This document shows positions 1 through 8,233 of a DNA stretch of 64,000 nucleotides, one piece after another. Positions within the stretch are counted from its first letter, which is position 1. The number at the start of each line of letters is the position of its first letter. The DNA is taken from contig NZ_JANUGW010000005.1 in NCBI RefSeq assembly GCF_024753285.1, forward strand, positions 1 to 64,000, given 5' to 3'. The notes below the pieces were generated by a model. The model did no database searches, was not told the DNA's origin, and was given only the letters and a program-made list of their open reading frames with translations. Both the position numbers and the translations under genes were made by a program. The stretch is from Massilia pinisoli (GTDB lineage: Bacteria; Pseudomonadota; Gammaproteobacteria; Burkholderiales; Burkholderiaceae_D).

Positions 1-2954
1 AGCAGGTGCTCGTCGAAGCCGAAGCCCAGCAGGTCCGGCTCGTTGGCCGACTTGCCCAGCGTACGCACGAGCTGCAGCACGTCGTCGGCCTGGATGAAGC
101 TGGCCGATGAGCTGGCGGTCAGCAGCTTGTCCGCGGGCTGCGAGCGCGCCACGGCATAGCCCTGCACGTAGTCGACGCCGATCTCCGCCAAGGTTCGGAT
201 CGTGGCCGCGTCCTCGGCCCACTCGGCGATGGTGCGCATGCCGAGGTTGCCCGCGAGGCTGACGATCGCTTCCACGATCGCGACGTTGGCCGGGTGCGCG
301 TTGATGTTGACGATGAAGTTGCCGTCGATCTTGAGCACGTCGGCCGGCAATTCCTTCAGGTACGAGAACGACGTGTAGCCGGCACCGAAATCGTCCAGCG
401 CCACCTTCACGCCGAAGTTGCGCACCTGGTCGATGAAGCGGCGCGTGTTGTCCAGGTCGTGCAGCGCCACGCTTTCCGTGATTTCGATGCACAGGCGGCT
501 CGCCACGTGCGTGTAGCGCGACAGCACCTCCAGCGTGTCCTGCACGAAGCGTTCGTCGTTGAGCGACGCGCCGGACAGGTTCATGCACACGAAGCGCGTG
601 TTGACGAGGGAATCGATGTTGGCTTCGATCCACGCCAGGACCGTCGACATGACCCAGCGGTCGATCACGCCCGCGCGCCCGCTCTTCTCGGCGGCGGCTA
701 TCAACGGGCCGGCCGGGGACACGCGGCCGTCCGCCTCGCGCATGCGCAGCAAGACTTCGAAATTCAGCGACTCGTACGGCGCCGACAGCGACATGATCGG
801 CTGCATCTCGAGGAACATGCCTTCGGTGGCATCCGGACCGGACAGGCGCGCGACGAGGTTCAGTTCGTTGGCGCGTTCCTGGAACGCGTGCGAGCCGCGC
901 TCGTACACGACGAGGCCGTCGCTGTGGCCGCCCTTCGCCTCGCGGCAGGCGCGGTCCGCCGTCGACACGGCATCCTTCATCGGCATGCCCGGCGAGACTT
1001 CGATCAGGCCCACGGAACCCCGCACGTGAAACGCCTTGTCGCCCACGCGGTACGGCGTGCCGCCGATGCGGTCGACGATGCCGCGGCAGATCAGCGACGC
1101 CAGCGGGATCGCCGTGTCGGGCATGACGATGACGAATTCGTCGCCGCCCACGCGCCCGATCTTCTGGCCGCCGGCCAGCGTGAGTTCCATGCGCTCGCAC
1201 ACCTGCTTGAGGACTTCGTCGCCGGCCGCGTGGCCGAACAGGTCGTTGATCAGCTTGAAGCGGTCGAGGTCGATGTAGGCGAGCGCCAGCGGCTTGCCCG
1301 CATTCAGCAGCTGCGCGGCGCTCTCGAACACCTTCTCGATGCCGCGCCGGTTGAAGACCTTCGTCAGCGGATCGTTGTTGGCCATGAAGCGCAGCTGTTC
1401 CGTCGCGCGGTATTGCTCGGTGACGTCCTGCAGCACGGCTTCCACGCGGCCGCGCGCGAGCGTGGCGCTGACCATGAAGCGCTGGGCGCCGTCGCGGCTG
1501 ATGATCTGCATCTCGGCATCGCTGCGCAGATGCACTTTTTCCAGCAGTTCCGACCACAGGCTGTCGGCGAAGAATTGCTTCCACGACGTGCGGCCGGGAA
1601 CGATCTCGTCGATGTCCAGCATCTTGCGCATGGCCGGGTTGGCGCTCACGATGTTGCCATACATATCGAGCGTGAACAGGCCGACGGGCATCGCCTCGAA
1701 CGCGTGCTCCAGCTTTTCCTGCGCTTCCCGGCGCTTCTGCGTCTCCATGCGCATCTGCTCGGCCACCGCGAGCGCGGCCAGCAGGCTCGATGCGAGCGCG
1801 GCCGTGACGCTGTTGATCACGTTCAGCACCTGGTGCATGCCCAGCGCGGCCGACACGACCTCGGCCAGCGACGCGACGTATGTCAGGGCGAACGACGCCG
1901 CGAACCAGCCGGCCACGCGGTTGCGCGAGCGCACGATGATCGTCAGCAGGCCCAGGGTCATCAGCGAGAAGCCGAACGCCATGATCACCCACAGCATCGG
2001 CAGGAACACGCCGTACGGCAGCATGACGGCGCCGACGAGCAGCGGCACGCACGCCCATTGCGTGATGCGCAGCGGGATCGACCAGCGCGTCTTGACGAGC
2101 TCCTCGCGGAACAGGGCCTGGTACAACGTCAGCGTCGACACGCCGTACAACGCGATCGTCAGCGAGCGGCCCAGCAGCATCCACTGGGCGGGCACGGTCA
2201 TGCCGAGCCACTGGGTGTCCCAGCCGGCCGACAGCGCGCCGATGCGCAGGTTCAGGATCAGCCAGCCGGAGAACAGCACGTACAGCGGCTGGCGGTTGAT
2301 GAGGGCCGTGATCAGGACGAACAGCGCCAGCACGATCATGCCGCCGTCGAGCAGGCCCGACTTGCGGTGATAGTCCTCGACGGACTGGTCGAACTCCGCG
2401 CCCGGCCATTGCACGACCGACAGGCGGGCGGGACCGGCGAAGCGTCCGCGGCACAGGATGTCGCGCGGCAGCGCGGCCGGCCGCAGCGCGAAGCCGGCCC
2501 GCGCGGCGAACAGCGTCGGCGAGCCGCGCTCGCGGGTGGCCTCGCCCAGCGGTTGCAAGGTGGTCGCGTCCCAGCAGGTCACGTCGACCGCATGGCGCGA
2601 GGGGAATTCGACGACGTCGGCGGCGACGGCATCGGCCGCGCGCGGCCGCGTGCTGAAGCGGAACCACACGGGTTCCTCGGACAGGTGGGTGTCGGCGTAC
2701 GACACCGGCACGGCGTCGCGCAGGCGCGCGTTGGCCACGGCCGGGCTCAAGGGCGTCGTTTCACGCAGCACGCGGATAGCGCGCGCATCGCCGCTCCCCG
2801 TCACGTACTGGCTGTCCCAGCACACGAGGGCCACGATGGAAACGACACCGATCGCGATCGGAATCAGATAATAAGCGAACGCTTGGAACGTCAGGTCAAG
2901 CGCGCTTTGCGCCAGGCCCGGCAGTTTCCAGCGGCCGGATGATGTGAATTGCAT
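1..2954 (-). CDS. 7TM sensor PAS-GGDEF-EAL c-di-GMP enzyme (3' end cut by window)
   Basis: Read on the minus strand from an ATG at 2954; about 984 codons are visible and the stop lies beyond base 1. The order is a first membrane segment (about residues 25-45), a periplasmic 7TMR-DISM-like domain (50-200), a run of membrane helices (205-398), a PAS domain (418-520), GGDEF (525-690) and EAL (710-960). The GGDEF motif is intact near residue 602. The EAL domain has EVL in place of EAL but keeps NLSG, ITES, DDFGAG and KIDG, so both cyclase and phosphodiesterase activity are possible. By family it makes and/or breaks cyclic di-GMP at the inner membrane in response to an envelope signal; the ligand is unknown. 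The C-terminus must be close to the window edge because the EAL fold is already complete. Confidence 0.9.
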   Translation of the reverse strand, partial: MQFTSSGRWKLPGLAQSALDLTFQAFAYYLIPIAIGVVSIVALVCWDSQYVTGSGDARAIRVLRETTPLSPAVANARLRDAVPVSYADTHLSEEPVWFRFSTRPRAADAVAADVVEFPSRHAVDVTCWDATTLQPLGEATRERGSPTLFAARAGFALRPAALPRDILCRGRFAGPARLSVVQWPGAEFDQSVEDYHRKSGLLDGGMIVLALFVLITALINRQPLYVLFSGWLILNLRIGALSAGWDTQWLGMTVPAQWMLLGRSLTIALYGVSTLTLYQALFREELVKTRWSIPLRITQWACVPLLVGAVMLPYGVFLPMLWVIMAFGFSLMTLGLLTIIVRSRNRVAGWFAASFALTYVASLAEVVSAALGMHQVLNVINSVTAALASSLLAALAVAEQMRMETQKRREAQEKLEHAFEAMPVGLFTLDMYGNIVSANPAMRKMLDIDEIVPGRTSWKQFFADSLWSELLEKVHLRSDAEMQIISRDGAQRFMVSATLARGRVEAVLQDVTEQYRATEQLRFMANNDPLTKVFNRRGIEKVFESAAQLLNAGKPLALAYIDLDRFKLINDLFGHAAGDEVLKQVCERMELTLAGGQKIGRVGGDEFVIVMPDTAIPLASLICRGIVDRIGGTPYRVGDKAFHVRGSVGLIEVSPGMPMKDAVSTADRACREAKGGHSDGLVVYERGSHAFQERANELNLVARLSGPDATEGMFLEMQPIMSLSAPYESLNFEVLLRMREADGRVSPAGPLIAAAEKSGRAGVIDRWVMSTVLAWIEANIDSLVNTRFVCMNLSGASLNDERFVQDTLEVLSRYTHVASRLCIEITESVALHDLDNTRRFIDQVRNFGVKVALDDFGAGYTSFSYLKELPADVLKIDGNFIVNINAHPANVAIVEAIVSLAGNLGMRTIAEWAEDAATIRTLAEIGVDYVQGYAVARSQPADKLLTASSSASFIQADDVLQLVRTLGKSANEPDLLGFGFDEHL

Positions 2955-3052
2955 GAGTCTCTGCGAAACTGGTATCGGCCCGGCGGCGCGGGCGGCCGTT
3001 GTGGTTTCGCAAGCATACAGCTTTACAGTAATGCCGTCATGCAATTATTAAA

Positions 3053-3838
3053 TCAAGCAACCAATTCGAACCGATCCGATGCCTGTTGCGCAACACCCAG
3101 ACCGCTGCCGATGGTCCGCCCGGCGCTCGGCTGCGGGGGACGCACACCTGCCCGGCCGCTCACGTCGATGTCCGGATGGTCGATGTGGCAGAAGAAATTC
3201 AGCAGCGGATGCTGTGCGGCCGTCCAGCGCGCTTCGATCGTCGTGATGTCGAAGGCCATCACGCGGTGCGGGATATTGCCCACGTGGCGCAACGGGACGA
3301 AACCCAGGTCCGGGAACACGTCGACGAAGGTCAGCTGTTCGTACTGACGGTCGATCGGAGCGCGGCCCGTGGCCAGCGCCCAGGCGATGTCGTTCTGCTG
3401 GCAATACATGACGCCCGCCTTCAGCAGCGCCGTCTTGACCAGGCGGCCCATGCGGCCGTTGTCGACGCCGAGGCGGCTCATCTCGGCCAGGGGCTCTCCG
3501 CGCAGCCAGTCCGGCAGCGTGACCGACTCTTCCACATGCAGCGGCTCGTGCAGATTCGTCTGCATGCGCGCGGTGCCCAACGGGGCGCCGTCCAGCTTGG
3601 ATTCGGCCAGGAAAACGATTGCGTCGTCGCCGTAGTCAGCGGCTTCGGGGTGTGCGAGCTGGCGCGCGAAGTCCGGCACGTGGCGTGCGTAGGCGGCGTG
3701 GCGCACGCGCACGGCCTTCCACAGGTCGGCTTCGTTGCTCACGCGGCGGATCGTGAAAGGCAGGCGTTCGGTCAACTTGCCCGAAACCCCGATGGGGGCG
3801 AAATGGGGGCGTAGGACGCCCGGGTGGCGCATTTCCAT
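3053..3838 (-). CDS. FeeM-like N-acyltransferase (N-acyl amino acid synthase family)
   Basis: 261 aa. The ATG at 3838 is chosen because AGGAG sits six bases upstream; an in-frame extension upstream runs into AT-rich promoter DNA. The sequence resembles FeeM/autoinducer-synthase-type GNAT folds: an N-terminal stretch with VRHAAY, a central EMSRLGV strand, and a later region with FVDVFPDLGF. Such enzymes take acyl groups from acyl-ACP and make N-acyl amino acids; related acyltransferases occur with PEP-CTERM/exosortase systems, and a PEP-CTERM protein is encoded 19 kb away. The substrate is not readable from the sequence. The gene stands alone between the c-di-GMP enzyme and a PhzF-like gene, with its own promoter. 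Confidence 0.7.
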   Translation of the reverse strand: MEMRHPGVLRPHFAPIGVSGKLTERLPFTIRRVSNEADLWKAVRVRHAAYARHVPDFARQLAHPEAADYGDDAIVFLAESKLDGAPLGTARMQTNLHEPLHVEESVTLPDWLRGEPLAEMSRLGVDNGRMGRLVKTALLKAGVMYCQQNDIAWALATGRAPIDRQYEQLTFVDVFPDLGFVPLRHVGNIPHRVMAFDITTIEARWTAAQHPLLNFFCHIDHPDIDVSGRAGVRPPQPSAGRTIGSGLGVAQQASDRFELVA

Positions 3839-3863
3839 GATGACTCCTGAGTTGATGTTCAGA

Positions 3864-3892
3864 AATTTAGTTTCCGTTTTGAACTTTATCAA
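3864..3892 (-). promoter_or_regulatory. Candidate sigma-70 promoter of the FeeM-like gene
   Basis: On the minus strand TTGATA (3892-3887) and TAAATT (3869-3864) are separated by 17 bp, in a strikingly AT-rich patch (about 3845-3975) within GC-rich DNA. It lies 26 bp upstream of the chosen ATG. Confidence 0.45.
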
Positions 3893-3978
3893 CGTTACAG
3901 GGGTTAACAAATTGTCGAAAAAGCGTGCCTTTTGCCCCTATTTCAATTTTCAATAAATCATGATCAAGAAAATTATCT

Positions 3979-4842
3979 TTACGACAACTGACGCGCCGTG
4001 CCGCTGACCCGGATCGACCCGCCCGGCTCCGGCCCGATTTCCGCATGCAGCAGCGACCGCATGCCCATGTCCTCGCCCTGCACGACGTCGACGGCGCCGC
4101 CGTGCGGCCAGCCGAGATCGCGCAGATAACCCGCGAGCGCGGCCGTCCCCGCACCGGTCGCCGGGTCCTCGTAAACACCGCCGACGGCGAATGGATTCCG
4201 GGTCTGGAAGCGGCGCGCGTTTTCGGCCCAGGCGAGCACGATCGTCGTCAGGCCGTGGCGCGTCATCAAGGCCCGGCCGGCGTCCAGGTCGTAGCGCATC
4301 GCGGCCAGCAGGTCGCGGCTGGCCAGCGCCAGCACGAGGTGGTTCGCGCCCGCGTGCGCGATGGCGGGCGGAATGCGCGGGTCGAGGTCGGCGGCGTGGT
4401 ATCCGAACAACACCAGCGCGTCGGCGACGAGTTCCGGCGCCGCCGGCCGGCTCCACGTGGGTGGCGATTGCAGCGCGGCGGCCACGCGCGCGCCGTCGCG
4501 CCGGCCTTCGACCGTGATGGCGGTCTCGTTCAACGCGAGCGCGAACACGCCGTCGCCCTCGCGCCGCGCCAGCGCCGCGCCGAGCGCGATCGTCGCGTGG
4601 CCGCAGAACGGCACTTCGGCCGCCGGCGAAAAATAGCGCACGCGCCAGCCCTGCCCCTGCGGTGCCGCGAACGCCGTCTCCGAATAACCGACCGCATGGG
4701 CCAGGCGCTGCATCGCGTCGTCCGGCGGCAGCGCGGGGCCGATCCAGACGCCGGCCGGGTTGCCGCCGGTGTCGCCGTCCGAGAACGCGGCGATGCGCTG
4801 GACGTCCTGCACGTCAGGCACGAGGGGGGATGGTTGGGTCAT
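3979..4842 (-). CDS. PhzF family isomerase/epimerase-like protein
   Basis: 287 aa, starting at the ATG at 4842, which has GAAGGAGC upstream; a longer in-frame start at 4875 lacks this. Family hallmarks are the N-terminal FSDGDTGGNPAGV loop, GYSETAF with the glutamate that acts as general acid/base in PhzF, the FCGHATI motif, and the C-terminal DPATGAGTAALAGY segment. PhzF proteins are cytosolic, cofactor-free dimers with two similar halves. Phenazine genes are absent here, so this is a member of the broad family of unknown substrate and not a phenazine enzyme. It is transcribed in the same direction as the upstream LysR gene (gap 76 bp). Confidence 0.85.
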   Translation of the reverse strand: MTQPSPLVPDVQDVQRIAAFSDGDTGGNPAGVWIGPALPPDDAMQRLAHAVGYSETAFAAPQGQGWRVRYFSPAAEVPFCGHATIALGAALARREGDGVFALALNETAITVEGRRDGARVAAALQSPPTWSRPAAPELVADALVLFGYHAADLDPRIPPAIAHAGANHLVLALASRDLLAAMRYDLDAGRALMTRHGLTTIVLAWAENARRFQTRNPFAVGGVYEDPATGAGTAALAGYLRDLGWPHGGAVDVVQGEDMGMRSLLHAEIGPEPGGSIRVSGTARQLS

Positions 4843-4918
4843 GGAAGCTCCTTCGCGAATGGATGGGACGACCATGATAGTGCGGCCGCGCGCGGCCTGC
4901 CGGGCTCGCTAGCCGGCG

Positions 4919-5815
4919 TCAGGCGTCGAGCACCCCGGCCAGGCGCGCCGCGAGGAAGTCGACGAACGCCTGCACGCGCGGCGCCAGCGCGCCCTGTTTG
5001 TAGAACACGGCCCACACGGGCTGGGTCCACGGGAGCGCCGCATCGTCCAGCAGCGGCACGAGGCGGCCCGCGGCCACGTCCGCGCGCGTGAGGAAGTCCG
5101 ACAGGCTGACGATGCCGGCGCCCGCGAGCGCGAGGTGGCGGACCGTCTCGCCGCTCGTCGCCGTCACGTGCGGCGCGCTGCGCCAGCCCTCTTCCACGCC
5201 GGCGCGCAAGGGCCACGTGTTCAGCGCCGCGGGCGCCACGAAGCCGATGCGGCGGTGGCGCGCGAGGTCGTCCACGCGCGCGGGCGTGCCGTGGCGTTCC
5301 AGGTAGCGGGGCGCGGCCAGCACGCGGATGCGGCTTGCGCCCAGGCGCCGCGCGTTCAGCGTGGAGTCGGCCAGCTGGCCGATGCGGATCGCGACGTCGG
5401 CCTTTTCCTCGATCAGGTCCACGACGGTCTCCCCGCTCGCCAGTTCGACCTGCACCTGCGGATACGCGTCGAGGAAGTCGGGCAGCAGCGGCGCGACGAG
5501 GTGGTCCAGCGCGGGTGTCGCGGCATTCACGCGCACGAGGCCCGCGGGCTGCGCGCGCGCGGACGCGGCCTCGCTTTCCGTCTGTTCCAGTTCGGCGAGG
5601 ATGCGGCGCGCGCGGCCCAGCAGCCAGCTGCCTTCCTCCGTCAGGTCGAGACGGCGCGTCGTGCGGTGGATGAGGGTCATCGCCAGTTGCCGCTCCAGGC
5701 GGGAAATCGTGCGCGACACGCCGGATGGCGTCTGTCCCAGCTGCTGCGCGGCGGCGGAAAACGAGCCCGTATCGACGACGGCGGCGAAGGCGATCAGCGA
5801 ACCGACGTCCAGCAT
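4919..5815 (-). CDS. LysR family transcriptional regulator
   Basis: 298 aa, ATG at 5815 preceded by TTGGGAG. The N-terminal winged helix-turn-helix (residues 3-62) contains GSFSAAAQQLGQTPSGVSRT, followed by a linker helix and a two-lobed LysR substrate-binding domain of the CrgA/DmlR-like group (about 88-290). It is divergent from the MFS exporter at 5920 with a 104 bp shared region, the usual arrangement in which the LysR protein controls the divergent gene. A TACAAT hexamer at 5844-5839 (minus) may be its -10 box. The inducer is unknown. Confidence 0.92.
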   Translation of the reverse strand: MLDVGSLIAFAAVVDTGSFSAAAQQLGQTPSGVSRTISRLERQLAMTLIHRTTRRLDLTEEGSWLLGRARRILAELEQTESEAASARAQPAGLVRVNAATPALDHLVAPLLPDFLDAYPQVQVELASGETVVDLIEEKADVAIRIGQLADSTLNARRLGASRIRVLAAPRYLERHGTPARVDDLARHRRIGFVAPAALNTWPLRAGVEEGWRSAPHVTATSGETVRHLALAGAGIVSLSDFLTRADVAAGRLVPLLDDAALPWTQPVWAVFYKQGALAPRVQAFVDFLAARLAGVLDA

Positions 5816-5919
5816 TTTTGCTCCCAAGTCAAAAGTCTATTGTACGGCCACGGGTTTTTCTTTGCGGACGGGGCGGCCAGAATGCGCCATCCCATCGCAT
5901 CATCGACAAGGAGAACACC

Positions 5920-7125
5920 ATGCCACTCGCCCTGTGGGCGCTCACCCTGAGCGCCTTCGCCATCGGCACGACGGAATTCGTGATCGTCGGCCTCATCCCC
6001 ACCATCGCGGCCAGCCTGCACGTGTCCGTGCCGTCGGCCGGCCTGCTCGTGAGCCTGTACGCGCTGGGCGTCGCCATCGGCGCGCCCGTGCTGACCGCGC
6101 TCACCGGCCGCGTGCCGCGCAAAACCCTGCTGCTGGGCCTCATGCTGCTGTTCACGGCCGGTAACCTGACGGCGTGGATGGCCCCCGGCTATGCCGCGCT
6201 GATGGCCGCACGCGTGCTGACGGGCCTCGCGCACGGTGTCTTCTTCTCCATCGGGTCGACGATCGCCACCAGCCTCGTATCGAAGGAAAAAGCGGCCAGC
6301 GCCATCGCGCTGATGTTCAGCGGCCTTACCGTCGCCCTCGTGACGGGCGTACCGCTCGGCACGTTCATCGGCCAGCGCTTCGGCTGGCAGATGACCTTCC
6401 TCGCCGTCGCGCTGCTGGGCGTGATCGCGTTCGTCGGCATCGCGCTGCTGGTCCCGCGCGGCATCGCAGACAGCAAACCGGCCGGCCTCGCCACGCAATT
6501 GGCCGTGCTGAAGAAACCGCGCCTGCTGCTCGTGTACGCGATGACGACCCTCGGCTACGGCGGCTCGTTCATCGCCTTCACCTATCTCGCGCCGATCCTG
6601 CAACAGGTCGCGGGCTTCGCGCCGGACACCGTCGGTCTCGTGATGCTCGTGTACGGCGTGTCGGTCGCCTTCGGCAATATCTGGGGCGGGAAACTCGCGG
6701 ACAGCAAGGGCCCCGTGCGTGCGCTGCAGATCGTGTTCGCGTTGCTGGTCGGCGTGCTCGTGCTGCTGGCGTTCACGGCCGCGCACAAGATCGCCGTCCT
6801 CGCCACCGTGCTCGCATGGGGCGCCGTCGCCTTCGGCAACGTGCCGGGCCTGCAGGTCTATGTCGTGCGCCGCGCCGAGATCGACGCGCCCCGTGCCGTC
6901 GACGTGGCATCGGGCCTGAACATCGCCGCGTTCAACGTGGGCATCGCGCTCGGTGCCTGGGGCGGCGGCCTGATCGTCGCCCATCTGGGCCTGATGCACA
7001 CGCCGTGGATCGGCGCGCTGATCGTCGGTGGCGCCCTGCTCCTCACCACCTTGGCCGGCCGGCTGGATGCACGCGACCCGGCGCCGCAAGCCCGCCGTGA
7101 TGCCCGCGCCGTCGCCATGCATTGA
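5920..7125 (+). CDS. MFS transporter, DHA1-type exporter
   Basis: 401 aa with about twelve hydrophobic segments. The ATG at 5920 has AAGGAG eight bases upstream. The GTTEFVIVGLIPTIA helix 1 and the loop-2/3 RVPRKT motif are typical of the DHA1 drug/sugar efflux group (AraJ/chloramphenicol-resistance type). It acts in the inner membrane as a proton-driven exporter; the substrate is unknown. The divergent LysR regulator suggests inducible expression. A short stretch after the stop resembles the start of a nitroreductase (see findings). Confidence 0.9.
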   Translation: MPLALWALTLSAFAIGTTEFVIVGLIPTIAASLHVSVPSAGLLVSLYALGVAIGAPVLTALTGRVPRKTLLLGLMLLFTAGNLTAWMAPGYAALMAARVLTGLAHGVFFSIGSTIATSLVSKEKAASAIALMFSGLTVALVTGVPLGTFIGQRFGWQMTFLAVALLGVIAFVGIALLVPRGIADSKPAGLATQLAVLKKPRLLLVYAMTTLGYGGSFIAFTYLAPILQQVAGFAPDTVGLVMLVYGVSVAFGNIWGGKLADSKGPVRALQIVFALLVGVLVLLAFTAAHKIAVLATVLAWGAVAFGNVPGLQVYVVRRAEIDAPRAVDVASGLNIAAFNVGIALGAWGGGLIVAHLGLMHTPWIGALIVGGALLLTTLAGRLDARDPAPQARRDARAVAMH

Positions 7126-7242
7126 ATCGAATCGAAAGGAAACCCAGGACATCGCCGCCATCGATGCGCTGGAACGGGGCGAACGTCCCGTCGATCCGGC
7201 GTTCGCGCCGCGCTGGGATCGATCGGTTATTTGTCGAGTCTC
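7126..7242 (+). pseudogene. Possible nitroreductase 5' remnant
   Basis: Between the exporter stop and a hairpin, one frame reads DIAAIDALERGERPVDPAFAPRWD without a good start and stops at the TAG of the hairpin. The PVDPxFxxRW pattern is reminiscent of the N-terminus of some nitroreductases. There is no nitroreductase body downstream, so if real this is a truncated relic. The evidence is a short resemblance only. Confidence 0.25.
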
Positions 7243-7289
7243 GTAGGGTGGGGTGATCGATGCCCCCGGCATCGATCACCCCACCCTAC
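7243..7289. repeat. Perfect 22-bp inverted repeat (hairpin) at GST 3' end
   Basis: Left arm 7243-7264 begins GTAGGGTGGGG; right arm 7268-7289 is its exact reverse complement, with a 3-nt loop. The right arm supplies the TAG stop codon of the minus-strand GST gene (7288-7286). The outer bases match the dispersed GTAGGGTGG repeat family found elsewhere in the window. It could fold in RNA from either strand and may act as a bidirectional terminator or 3' stabiliser, although no T-run follows it. Confidence 0.85.
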
Positions 7290-7993
7290 TTGTCCAATTC
7301 TTTGTAGTGGCGGAAGATTCCCTCTTCGTTAAAGGGTATCCGCCGCGGCGATTTCAGATACGCCGCGATGCGCGGCCGCGCCGCCACCCGGTCGCGCAAG
7401 GCCATCAGCAGCGGATAGCCGGCGTCGATGCGGGCAAGTGTCTTCGGGAACGCGTAGCGCAGCCCCTCGACGAGCTGGAACAGCGACAGGTCCGCATAGG
7501 TGACCGTGTCGCCCAGCAGATAGTCCTTCGTCTCGGGCCGCGACAGGATGTTCTCGAACCAGTCGAAGAACTTCGGGACGCGCGTGTCGAGGAAGTCGGC
7601 CGCGCGGCGCTTGGCTTCCGGGCGCTGGTCCTCGTAGTACAGCGACGTGGCGATCGGATGGTGTGTGTCGTGCGTCTCCGCCACCAGGTCGGCGATCGTC
7701 AGCTGGATCTGGTTCACCCAATATTTGCCCTGCGCGTCCTGCGGCGCCAGGCCGTGGCGCTCGCCCAGGAACATCAGGATGCTGGCCGTCTGCCCCACCG
7801 TCACGTCGCCCGCCTTCAGGAACGGCGGCGCGAACGACGGGTGGTCGGCGCCGTCCATCGCCGCCATCATGCGCGCCATGCCGCCCCGCCCGCGCGCCAC
7901 GTCCACGTAGTCCACGCCCGCTTCTTCCAGCGCCAGCCGCACGAATTCGCCGCGGCCCTGGATGCTCGGCCAATAAAAAAGTTCATACGTCAT
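7286..7993 (-). CDS. Glutathione S-transferase family protein
   Basis: 235 aa. The ATG at 7993 has GGAGGAG upstream; an earlier in-frame start at 8026 is less well supported. The N-terminal thioredoxin-fold (residues 2-80) starts YELFYWPSIQGRGEFVRLAL, resembling the alpha/mu/sigma-type GSTs with Tyr near the N-terminus, and QTASILMFL matches the glutathione-binding Gln-Ser/Thr region. The alpha-helical C-terminal domain is about 90-225. Predicted cytosolic glutathione-conjugating enzyme. The stop codon lies inside a perfect palindrome. Confidence 0.88.
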   Translation of the reverse strand: MTYELFYWPSIQGRGEFVRLALEEAGVDYVDVARGRGGMARMMAAMDGADHPSFAPPFLKAGDVTVGQTASILMFLGERHGLAPQDAQGKYWVNQIQLTIADLVAETHDTHHPIATSLYYEDQRPEAKRRAADFLDTRVPKFFDWFENILSRPETKDYLLGDTVTYADLSLFQLVEGLRYAFPKTLARIDAGYPLLMALRDRVAARPRIAAYLKSPRRIPFNEEGIFRHYKELDK

Positions 7994-8115
7994 GCCGCAC
8001 TCCTCCACTTGTTCGCTCGGACGCAATTATTGAGCAGCTTTTCGAAGTATGGCGCGGCAATCGTGCTAGTCTTGCGTCTGGCGCGTGCCTGACAAAATAT
8101 CAATAAAGAGAGACA

Positions 8116-8178
8116 TGAAGACAATAACAAGAACGCAGGGCATCAATTATCGACGGACGACATTCTTAATCTGCTGAA
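8116..8178 (+). other. Possible 20-codon leader ORF upstream of DUF535 gene
   Basis: ATG at 8116 preceded by AAAGAGAG encodes a basic 20-residue peptide (MKTITRTQG...) ending at TGA 8176-8178, 55 bp before the DUF535 start. Its base composition is lower in GC than the neighbours. It may be a leader peptide or chance. Confidence 0.2.
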
Positions 8179-8233
8179 CGGTTCATTCCACTTCAGCAAT
8201 ATCCACCGATAACGAATCGCCCGGAGCGCACCG

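Noticed and set aside
294..2942. Very long plus-strand open frame
   Set aside because: It is the antisense of the GGDEF/EAL gene; its product is His/Arg/Ala-rich and has no domain, a common effect of high-GC codon bias.
7243..7289. Hairpin as a classic rho-independent terminator
   Set aside because: No T-run follows on either strand; its similarity to dispersed repeats is the better explanation.
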